From NCBI GenBank assembly GCA_034422875.1, contig DAOUJI010000090.1, positions 1 through 7,213 of the forward strand: a stretch of 7,213 nucleotides of DNA, read 5' to 3'. Positions 1-5,208 of the stretch are shown piece by piece. The DNA comes from DAOUJI01 sp034422875. Lineage in GTDB: Bacteria; Chloroflexota; Dehalococcoidia; Lucifugimonadales; JAGWBF01. Both the position numbers and the translations under genes were made by a program. Position 1 is the stretch's first letter. Every line of letters begins with the position of its first letter. The notes beneath the pieces were generated by a model. The model was not told the origin of the DNA and made no database searches. It saw only the letters and a list, made by a program, of their open reading frames with translations.

Positions 1-176
1 TCGGCCTTTCCCTTGCTTACCGCCCAGGCGACCTTTTCTGCATAGTCGGGGTAGTCCACGGAATCAGGTCCGTCGCAGCCCATGTCATCGGGTTCGTGAC
101 CCAACTCCCGGAGCAAGTCCATCAGGAACTGCTTCAGAGTAAAGCCCCTGTGGTCGCTTCCGATGGCTATCCTCAC
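1..176 (-). CDS. rpiB: Ribose-5-phosphate isomerase B, N-terminal part (cut by window start)
   Basis: Reading leftward from a GTG at 176-174, 58 codons are open to the window edge with no stop. The protein opens VRIAIGSDHRGF and contains SVDYPDYAEKVAWAV at about residues 39-53. Both are hallmarks of the RpiB/LacAB sugar-phosphate isomerase family, where the SDH near the N-terminus and the DYPDYA segment help form the active site. RpiB interconverts ribulose-5-phosphate and ribose-5-phosphate in the cytoplasm (pentose phosphate pathway), supplying ribose-5-P for PRPP. The catalytic Cys expected near residue 65 lies outside the window, so function cannot be fully checked; RpiB proteins are usually about 145-155 residues. 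The GTG start is supported by GGAGGGAG (188-181) four bases upstream and by the match to the family N-terminus. It follows tsaC after 18 bases, so the two are probably cotranscribed. LacA/LacB-type isomerases are an alternative, but the context favours RpiB. Confidence 0.9.
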   Translation of the reverse strand, partial: MRIAIGSDHRGFTLKQFLMDLLRELGHEPDDMGCDGPDSVDYPDYAEKVAWAVSKGKA

Positions 177-180
177 GCCG

Positions 181-188
181 CTCCCTCC
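181..188 (-). promoter_or_regulatory. Ribosome binding site of rpiB
   Basis: On the minus strand these bases read GGAGGGAG, a strong Shine-Dalgarno match ending four bases before the GTG at 176. It decides the non-ATG start of rpiB and lies inside the 18-base gap after the tsaC stop codon. Confidence 0.75.
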
Positions 189-194
189 ATCCAC

Positions 195-866
195 TTAAGC
201 CGCTTCCACAGATTGTAAGATAACTTCCTCAATCGCCTCCACTGCCAGGGCGCCTGCACGAATCAATCGTGGCTTCTCTCCGGTGAGGTCTATGATAGTG
301 GAAGGTTGACCCATCGGAGCCGGTCCTCCGTCGATTATATGATCAACCCGGTCTCCCAACGTCTTTCTGACGTCCTCGGCTGTCACAGGGTCGGGCCCGC
401 CTGTCGGATTGGCGCTGGTCCCGGTAATCGGACACCCAAGGCGACGGACCAGCTCCTGTGGGACGTAGTGGTCAGGCATCCTGACAGCCACTGTTCCCCT
501 GCCTCCGGTGACAACGTCGGGCGTGTCCGGGCCGGCCGTGACCACCAGGGTAAGCGGTCCCGGCCAGAAGGCTTCAATGAGCTTCTCCGCCTTGGGGGGC
601 AGCCCAACCGCCACCTGCTCAACGTCGGACGGAGAAGACGCCAGAAGCGGCAGGGCGGCGTTGCGAGGCCGTCCTTTTATGTCAAACACCCGCTCCACTG
701 CTTCCAGGTCGTTGAAGGCGGCGCCAAGGCCGTAGAGGGTGTCTGTAGGATAGGCCACAACACCGTGGTTCTTCAGAGCTTCCACGGCTATATCCAAAGC
801 TGCCGCCGTGCTGGCGCAGGCGTCATGAACGGCGGTTATGGAAGCTCTGGACTTGACCCGTGACAT
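195..866 (-). CDS. tsaC: L-threonylcarbamoyladenylate synthase (TsaC/YrdC/Sua5 family)
   Basis: A 223-residue cytoplasmic enzyme predicted to condense L-threonine, bicarbonate and ATP into threonylcarbamoyl-AMP. This is the first step in making the t6A37 modification of ANN-decoding tRNAs; the TsaB/TsaD/TsaE proteins act next. The YrdC fold is recognised by YPTDTLYGLG (residues 39-48), KGRPRNAALPLL (64-75), WPGPLTLV (101-108), RGTVAVRMPDH (123-133), GTSANPTG (149-156), STIIDL (189-194) and RLIRAG (200-205). The KxR and SxN elements are the usual nucleotide-binding residues. The length suits a single YrdC domain with no C-terminal Sua5 domain (E. coli TsaC is 190 residues). The start at 866 is the most upstream ATG before the divergent promoter region; it has no clear Shine-Dalgarno sequence, so it is less certain than the rest. 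The TAA stop is 18 bases before rpiB, suggesting an operon. The more distant YciO relatives are the alternative, but the conserved YPTDTLYGLG and SAN motifs favour TsaC. Confidence 0.93.
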   Translation of the reverse strand: MSRVKSRASITAVHDACASTAAALDIAVEALKNHGVVAYPTDTLYGLGAAFNDLEAVERVFDIKGRPRNAALPLLASSPSDVEQVAVGLPPKAEKLIEAFWPGPLTLVVTAGPDTPDVVTGGRGTVAVRMPDHYVPQELVRRLGCPITGTSANPTGGPDPVTAEDVRKTLGDRVDHIIDGGPAPMGQPSTIIDLTGEKPRLIRAGALAVEAIEEVILQSVEAA

Positions 867-903
867 GTGTGAGAATCAACCGCGCACCGAGTTTGCCCCT
901 GTC

Positions 904-932
904 TTGACTGAGTATAGCACAGGCGCTATCTT
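904..932 (+). promoter_or_regulatory. Predicted sigma70-type promoter for guaA
   Basis: TTGACT at 904-909 (5 of 6 to the TTGACA consensus) and TATCTT at 927-932 (4 of 6 to TATAAT) are separated by exactly 17 bases. Transcription would begin near 939-940, giving a leader of about 24 bases that contains the ribosome binding site and leads into the ATG at 964. The position, just upstream of the first rightward gene, is as expected. It also argues that the in-frame ATG at 838 is not used. This is a prediction by consensus matching only. Confidence 0.6.
911..919 (-). promoter_or_regulatory. Predicted extended -10 element for tsaC-rpiB
   Basis: Read on the minus strand these bases are TGCTATACT, an extended -10 (TGn followed by TATACT, 5 of 6 to consensus). 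No good -35 is present at 17 bases; TTCGAC (940-935) at an 18-base spacing is weak, which is tolerated by extended -10 promoters. The transcript would start near 904 and run about 38 bases to the tsaC ATG at 866. The element sits inside the spacer of the guaA promoter on the other strand. Confidence 0.45.
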
Positions 933-946
933 GGGTCGAATTGTCC

Positions 947-960
947 GGAGGCGGAAGGGA
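947..960 (+). promoter_or_regulatory. Ribosome binding site region of guaA
   Basis: GGAGG at 947-951 and GGAAGGGA at 953-960 precede the ATG at 964. The second is at a more usual distance: its AAGG core ends five bases before the ATG. Together they support 964 over the in-frame ATG at 838 and the in-frame GTG at 1021, which lacks a Shine-Dalgarno match. Confidence 0.6.
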
Positions 961-963
961 AGT

Positions 964-2628
964 ATGGCGGCGAGGGACAACGCTTCAAGCCACCGCGTAT
1001 CCACAAGCGACCACCTGGAAGTGTCCACCTACCTGGAAATCGCCCGTAAGGAGAGCGGCGCTTCCGACCCGGATTCAGCCCCTCTGGGAGTCGGCGAAGG
1101 CGTCGTAATCGTCGACTTCGGTTCCCAATACAGCCGCCTGATTGCCCGGCGGGTCCGCGAACTCAAGGTCTACTGCGAGATAGTCAGCCCGGACTCAGAA
1201 TGGGAACAGGTTTCCGGCATCAATCCAAAGGGCGTGATTCTCTCCGGAGGTCCCGCCAGCGTCTACGATGAGGGCGCTCCACTGGCGCCGGCCTGGGTGT
1301 ACGACCGGTCGCTGCCTGTCTTGGGAATATGCTATGGAATGCAGGTGCTGGTGCACCAGCTGGGAGGCAAGGTTTCCCCCGGCCTGAAGCAGGAGTTCGG
1401 CCACTCGGTGCTTCACCAGAACGTCGCCGACTCCCCCTTGTTCTCCGACCTGCCCAGCTCCATGCCGGTATGGATGAGCCACGGGGACAGGATAGAGGAA
1501 GCTCCTCCTGGCTTTTCTCCCCTGGGCTACACCGACAACTCGCCCATCGCAGTGATGGGAAGCGGTTCACGCATGTTCGGCTTGCAGTTCCATCCAGAGG
1601 TCGTTCACACACCCAACGGCAAGACCATACTGGAGAACTTCCTTTACAAGGTGTGCGGCTGCCACGGATCGTGGACTCCCCTGAACTTCGTCAAGGAATC
1701 GGTGGAGACCATCAAGAGCCAGGTGGGCGACGGAAAGGTTATATGCGCCCTGTCCGGCGGGGTCGACTCAGCCGTCACCGCTACCTTGGTCCACCATGCC
1801 GTGGGCAGCCAACTGACCTGCATCTTCGTCAACAATGGACTCCTCAGGCTGGAAGAGCCTGAGCGAGTCGTAAACACGTTCAAGCGGAACATGGACCTGA
1901 ACCTGCTGTACATCGACGCCTCAGAGCGGTTCGTTGACAAGCTCGCGGGAATAGTCGACCCTGAGCAAAAACGCCGCACCGTGGGAGAAGAGTTCATCCA
2001 CGTCTTCGAGGAAGCGGCCAACGAGATAGAGAACACCGAGTTTCTGGCCCAGGGCACTCTGTATCCCGACGTAATTGAAAGCAGGACTCCCGAAAACAGG
2101 GCCGCGGCGCGCATCAAGACCCACCACAACGTAGGCGGGCTGCCCGAAAACATGCGCCTGAAGCTGGTGGAACCCCTCCGGTACCTCTTCAAGGACGAGG
2201 TGCGTGACGTGGGTCTGGCTCTTGGGCTCCCAGAGGAGATGGTGAACCGACAGCCCTTCCCAGGGCCCGGCCTCGCCATCCGAATCATCGGAGACGTGAC
2301 CCCTGAGAAACTGGATACCCTGAGGGCCTGCGACTGGATCGTCATAGATGAGATCAAGAACGCGAACCTGTACCACCAGCTATGGCAGAGTTTTGCCGTG
2401 CTTACGGACAGCAAGAGCGTGGGCGTAATGGGGGACTACCGCACCTACAACCACGTGGTCGCCATACGTGCGGTGAGCAGCGAGGACGCCATGACGGCTG
2501 ACTGGGTGCGGCTGCCGTACGACGTTCTGTCCAAGATATCAAACCGAATTGTCAACGAGGTGCCCGGGGTGAACCGGGTGGTCTATGACATCACCAGCAA
2601 GCCGCCGGGTACTATCGAATGGGAGTAG
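964..2628 (+). CDS. guaA: GMP synthase (glutamine-hydrolysing)
   Basis: A 554-residue cytoplasmic enzyme that converts XMP to GMP using ATP and ammonia released from glutamine. The class I glutamine amidotransferase domain begins at VVIVDFGSQY (residues 47-56). It carries the catalytic triad: Cys123 in GICYGMQ, and His210 and Glu212 in FHPE. The ATP pyrophosphatase domain has the PP-loop SGGVDS (264-269). The C-terminal dimerisation domain contains QPFPGPGLAIRIIG and ends with KPPGTIEWE, the typical GuaA terminus, so the gene is intact. The reading frame is open upstream to an ATG at 838, but that start would lie inside divergent tsaC and upstream of the predicted promoter; 964 has a ribosome binding site and is preferred. 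Even so, about 46 residues precede the amidotransferase core, some 37 more than in E. coli GuaA. guaA is the first gene of the rightward unit and is followed by purD after 67 bases. No guanine riboswitch is seen in the short leader. Confidence 0.96.
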   Translation: MAARDNASSHRVSTSDHLEVSTYLEIARKESGASDPDSAPLGVGEGVVIVDFGSQYSRLIARRVRELKVYCEIVSPDSEWEQVSGINPKGVILSGGPASVYDEGAPLAPAWVYDRSLPVLGICYGMQVLVHQLGGKVSPGLKQEFGHSVLHQNVADSPLFSDLPSSMPVWMSHGDRIEEAPPGFSPLGYTDNSPIAVMGSGSRMFGLQFHPEVVHTPNGKTILENFLYKVCGCHGSWTPLNFVKESVETIKSQVGDGKVICALSGGVDSAVTATLVHHAVGSQLTCIFVNNGLLRLEEPERVVNTFKRNMDLNLLYIDASERFVDKLAGIVDPEQKRRTVGEEFIHVFEEAANEIENTEFLAQGTLYPDVIESRTPENRAAARIKTHHNVGGLPENMRLKLVEPLRYLFKDEVRDVGLALGLPEEMVNRQPFPGPGLAIRIIGDVTPEKLDTLRACDWIVIDEIKNANLYHQLWQSFAVLTDSKSVGVMGDYRTYNHVVAIRAVSSEDAMTADWVRLPYDVLSKISNRIVNEVPGVNRVVYDITSKPPGTIEWE

Positions 2629-2664
2629 GAAAACCTCTCTCAGCCACTGCTTTCCGTTCCCTAT

Positions 2665-2680
2665 GGCCGCATGAGCGGCT
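2665..2680 (+). other. Small hairpin in the guaA-purD gap
   Basis: GCCGC (2666-2670) and GCGGC (2675-2679) can pair across a four-base ATGA loop, with one more G-T pair outside. No T run follows, so it does not look like an intrinsic terminator. It might influence RNA stability, or be chance in GC-rich DNA. The 67-base gap otherwise holds only the purD ribosome binding site, GAGGG at 2684-2688. Confidence 0.25.
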
Positions 2681-2695
2681 GACGAGGGCCAGTAA

Positions 2696-3949
2696 GTGAA
2701 GGTCCTGGTCGTTGGTTCGGGGGCACGTGAGCACGCTCTAGCCTGGGCCTTGTCCAAAAGCCCCAAAGTGGACCAAATGTATTCCGTTCCGGGAACGGTC
2801 TCCCATTCCATAGGTCTCGGGGGCCTTCCCGACGACCCCATCGAGATGGCCAACGTGGCTGCCGCCTATGCCATTGACCTCACCGTTGTCGGCCCGGAAA
2901 CTCCCCTGGCGGCTGGCATCGTTGACCACTTTCGCCAGAGAAACCTGGCCATATTCGGCCCCAGCCAGGCCGCGGCCCGCCTCGAATCCAGCAAGTCCTT
3001 CGCCCGCCACCTTATGTTGACCCATTCCATCCCAAGCCCCGATTTCGTGGTCTTCGACGAATACAACGCCGCCCGCAACTTCCTGATGAAGTACCGGAAA
3101 CCCGTCGTGGTCAAGGCCGACGGCCTGGCCGCTGGGAAAGGCGTGTTCGTCTGCGCAAATCGAGACCAGGCCCTGGGCGCCTTGGACGAGTGCATGGTCA
3201 ACCGCGCCTTCGACTCAGCCGGAGACGTGGTTGTATTTGAGGAGTGGCTTGAGGGACGGGAGGTCAGCGTATTCGCCTTCACTGACGGAGAGCATGTTTC
3301 CTCGTTGACCGCAGCCTGCGACTATAAGCGGATTGGAGACGGCGACCAAGGCCCGAACACGGGAGGCATGGGGGCATACAGTCCGCCGGAGTTCTGGACA
3401 GCCCAATTGGAAGACACCGTCCGGCGGCAAATCATGGAGCCAGTAGTGAGGGCTATGGCAGCCGAAGGGATCCCCTATCAAGGAGCTCTCTACGCAGGGC
3501 TCATGCTGACGAAGGACGGCCCCAAGGTGCTGGAGTTCAACTGCCGCCTGGGAGACCCCGAGGCCCAGGTCATCCTGCCAAGACTGAAAACCGACCCCGT
3601 GGACGTCATGCTGGCCTGCATTGAAGGGACGGTGGACAGATTGTCGCTGGACTGGGAGGAATCCGCCACAGTTGGCGTCGTCAAGGCTTCCGGAGGATAT
3701 CCCGGTTTCTACAAGACCGGCTATCCCGTCTGGGGCCTGGACGCCGTAGACGATGACGCACTGGTGTTCATGGGCGGAGCCAATGCCATGGACGGCCCCC
3801 ACGGTCCCATAACCTTGACCACCGGAGGCCGGGTCATGACGGTTGTCGGATCAGGCGAAACCATTGAGGACGCCAGGCGCCATGCCTATGACAACGCTGG
3901 AAGAATCGTGTTTCGCGGCGCACACAGCCGGTCAGATATAGGCTTATAA
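2696..3949 (+). CDS. purD: Phosphoribosylamine-glycine ligase (GAR synthetase)
   Basis: A 417-residue ATP-grasp enzyme catalysing the second step of de novo purine synthesis: phosphoribosylamine + glycine + ATP to glycinamide ribonucleotide. It opens with VLVVGSGAREHALAWAL (residues 3-19), the PurD N-terminal signature. ATP-grasp elements follow: KADGLAAGKGV (140-150), FEEWLEGREVSVFAFTDG (181-198), the family signature around DQGPNTGGMGAYSP (217-230), and EFNCRLGDPEAQVILPR (280-296), which includes the metal-binding Glu and Asn. The length is typical (about 420-430) and the end, HSRSDIGL, matches the usual C-terminal region, so it is complete and unfused; some bacteria and eukaryotes fuse PurD to PurM or PurN. 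The GTG start gives the canonical N-terminus and has GAGGG at 2684-2688 upstream. It lies between guaA and purE and is probably cotranscribed with them. Confidence 0.96.
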   Translation: MKVLVVGSGAREHALAWALSKSPKVDQMYSVPGTVSHSIGLGGLPDDPIEMANVAAAYAIDLTVVGPETPLAAGIVDHFRQRNLAIFGPSQAAARLESSKSFARHLMLTHSIPSPDFVVFDEYNAARNFLMKYRKPVVVKADGLAAGKGVFVCANRDQALGALDECMVNRAFDSAGDVVVFEEWLEGREVSVFAFTDGEHVSSLTAACDYKRIGDGDQGPNTGGMGAYSPPEFWTAQLEDTVRRQIMEPVVRAMAAEGIPYQGALYAGLMLTKDGPKVLEFNCRLGDPEAQVILPRLKTDPVDVMLACIEGTVDRLSLDWEESATVGVVKASGGYPGFYKTGYPVWGLDAVDDDALVFMGGANAMDGPHGPITLTTGGRVMTVVGSGETIEDARRHAYDNAGRIVFRGAHSRSDIGL

Positions 3950-3983
3950 AAGTGTCGCAAACAGCTTTTTCATATTTAGATTC

Positions 3984-3991
3984 AAGGAGGT
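3984..3991 (+). promoter_or_regulatory. Ribosome binding site of purE
   Basis: AAGGAGGT is a near-perfect anti-16S match with a seven-base spacer to the ATG at 3999. It is the strongest Shine-Dalgarno sequence in the window and suggests purE can be translated independently of purD. Confidence 0.8.
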
Positions 3992-3998
3992 CAGGAAG

Positions 3999-4457
3999 AT
4001 GCCTCTGGTCAGCATCATAATGGGAAGCCCTACGGACGAGCCCTTTGCACAGGAGACCGCCAAGGTCTTGGAGGACCTGTCGGTAGACAATGAATCAAGA
4101 GTGCTGTCGGCCCACCGCAATCCCGACCGTCTCAGAGAATACATTATCGACGCCCATAGCCGGGGCACTGAAGTGTTCATCGCCGCGGCGGGCGGAGCAG
4201 CGGCGCTGCCCGGAGCCGTCTCAGCCCACACCACCAAGCCGGTCATTGGCGTGCCCCTTGCCACCAGTGAGTTGAAGGGGATAGACGCCCTCATGGCCAT
4301 AGCCCAGATGCCGCCCGGAGTGCCTGTTGGATGCGTCGCTGTGGGTTCATGGGGCGCCAGGAACGCGGCCTTTCTCGCGGCGTCAATTCTAGGCCTGAAA
4401 TATGATAAAATCAGGGAAGCTTATGAGGACTACCGGCAGCGGCAGCGGGAGAGATAA
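3999..4457 (+). CDS. purE: PurE, N5-carboxyaminoimidazole ribonucleotide mutase (variant active site)
   Basis: A 152-residue protein of the PurE family, which makes CAIR, the substrate of PurC. It has the class I framework: SIIMGSPTD (residues 5-13), VLSAHRNPDRL (35-45), AAAGGAAALPG (62-72), KPVIGVP (80-86), ALMAIAQMPPGVPV (97-110), then GARNAAFLAASIL (119-131). Aligned to E. coli PurE with a constant six-residue offset, Ser16, Asp19 and His45 correspond to Ser10, Asp13 and His39, all present. E. coli His75, in AAHLPG, corresponds to Ala69, so this His is missing. SAHRNP replaces SAHRTP, and SPTD replaces the usual SxSD. Class II AIR carboxylases (animals, Treponema) have SAHK and AGRSN instead, which this protein lacks. 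Class I PurE normally works with PurK; none is adjacent here. The start is well supported by AAGGAGGT. The 3' end overlaps the next gene by 35 bases. Identity as a PurE homologue is firm; the exact reaction is less sure. Confidence 0.9.
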   Translation: MPLVSIIMGSPTDEPFAQETAKVLEDLSVDNESRVLSAHRNPDRLREYIIDAHSRGTEVFIAAAGGAAALPGAVSAHTTKPVIGVPLATSELKGIDALMAIAQMPPGVPVGCVAVGSWGARNAAFLAASILGLKYDKIREAYEDYRQRQRER

Positions 4458-5208
4458 AACGGGCGCCTCACAATACCTGACAACCAACGGACACCGCCCC
4501 GCTGTCATTTGCGATTTCGACGAGACGACCGCAGTCGAAAACGTCGCACATCTCATTCTAGACCAGTCTCCAGGGGCGACTTCCTGGCAGGACCTGCGTT
4601 CCCAGTCCCAGGCCAACGACATCAGCTTCAGGGAATACCAGGAAGAGTCCTTCCGCAGGGCCGGAATGGGCCTGGAGCAGATGCAGGACCTCGTGAGGCA
4701 AAAGGCCACCCTCCGGACCCATTTCAGGGAGCTGTTCGAGCTATGCCAGTCTCACAATATACCTATGGCCATCGTGACAGTCGGACTGGACTTCTACGTG
4801 GACGCCCTGCTGGACCGGGAAGGTCTGAGCGACGTGCCCAGATACTCGGCTCTGACTTCCTTTTCAGCCGCTGGCATCGAGTACGAATACCCCCACTCCT
4901 GGGACGGGACCGGAGCCTCCAGTCAGGAGACATGCAGCCGTTGGGGCACGTGCAAGTGCTCGGTGGTCAACGCCTACAAGCGGATGGGGCATAGCGTCGT
5001 CTACGTTGGGGATGGCGTGTCCGACTACTGTCCCGCGTCGATCGCCGATTTTGTGTTCGCGAGAAGCCTACTGGCCCAAGTGTGCAAGGACGGGGAGTTG
5101 CGATACGCCGAGTTCGAGGACTTCAAAGATGTCGCTGCAGCGATTCAAGCCGCCGTGGACGCCGGCATGACCGACCAAGGCCATTGTAGGGAGGATGAGG
5201 CGCCATGA
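4423..5208 (+). CDS. MtnX-like HAD-family phosphatase
   Basis: A 261-residue haloacid dehalogenase-superfamily phosphatase. Motif I is VICDFDETT with nucleophile Asp31 and acid/base Asp33. Motif II is around IVTVGLDF (Thr119), the likely motif III Lys is Lys186 in NAYKRMG, and motif IV is VGDGVSD with Asp197 and Asp201. The cap-region stretch YPHSWDGTG followed by Cys171, Cys177 and Cys179 resembles the PHSCKGTCSNQCGCC region of Bacillus MtnX (2-hydroxy-3-keto-5-methylthiopentenyl-1-P phosphatase, methionine salvage). MtnX-like is therefore the best subfamily call; the true substrate is unknown. A phosphoserine-phosphatase-like role is the alternative. I chose ATG 4423 because AGGGA (4413-4417) precedes it; the upstream in-frame ATG at 4402 has no clear ribosome binding site. 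It overlaps the purE end by 35 bases and shares an ATGA with purB, so it is probably translationally coupled to both. About 26 residues precede the HAD core, including a Gly/Ser-rich start. No signal peptide is seen. Confidence 0.85.
   Translation: MRTTGSGSGRDKTGASQYLTTNGHRPAVICDFDETTAVENVAHLILDQSPGATSWQDLRSQSQANDISFREYQEESFRRAGMGLEQMQDLVRQKATLRTHFRELFELCQSHNIPMAIVTVGLDFYVDALLDREGLSDVPRYSALTSFSAAGIEYEYPHSWDGTGASSQETCSRWGTCKCSVVNAYKRMGHSVVYVGDGVSDYCPASIADFVFARSLLAQVCKDGELRYAEFEDFKDVAAAIQAAVDAGMTDQGHCREDEAP
5188..5200 (+). promoter_or_regulatory. Ribosome binding site of purB
   Basis: AGGGAGGATGAGG lies at the end of the HAD gene. It offers two Shine-Dalgarno cores, the last ending four bases before the purB ATG at 5205. 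Its placement inside the upstream coding sequence fits coupled translation. Confidence 0.65.

Noticed and set aside
306..863. Long rightward open frame of 185 codons opposite tsaC
   Set aside because: It is antisense to a clear tsaC gene, has no recognisable motifs, and is expected as a shadow in GC-rich coding DNA.
838..963. In-frame upstream extension of guaA from ATG 838
   Set aside because: It would overlap divergent tsaC, start upstream of the predicted guaA promoter and add 42 residues unlike any GuaA. ATG 964 has a ribosome binding site and suits the promoter position.
867..963. Purine (guanine) riboswitch or T-box upstream of guaA
   Set aside because: The whole gap is 97 bases and the predicted leader about 24 bases, too short for such structures; no paired helices with conserved loops are seen.
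1644..2414. Leftward open frame of 256 codons opposite guaA
   Set aside because: It lies wholly within the conserved PP-loop and dimerisation regions of guaA; its composition is Ser/Arg-rich shadow sequence without domain motifs.
2665..2680. Intrinsic terminator between guaA and purD
   Set aside because: The hairpin is only five to six pairs and is not followed by a T run, so guaA and purD are more likely cotranscribed.
3215..3802. Leftward open frame of 195 codons opposite purD
   Set aside because: It is antisense to conserved ATP-grasp motifs of purD and shows no family signature or ribosome binding site of note.
4402..4422. Earlier start for the HAD phosphatase at ATG 4402
   Set aside because: It has no convincing Shine-Dalgarno sequence and would lengthen the overlap with purE to 56 bases; ATG 4423 has AGGGA upstream. 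The choice is moderate, not certain.
3999..4457. Class II PurE (AIR carboxylase) or LarB-type PurE relative
   Set aside because: The protein has SAHR, GGAA-LPG and QMPPGVPV of class I rather than SAHK and AGRSN of class II, and its 152-residue length and N-terminal GSxxD fit PurE rather than the longer LarB.
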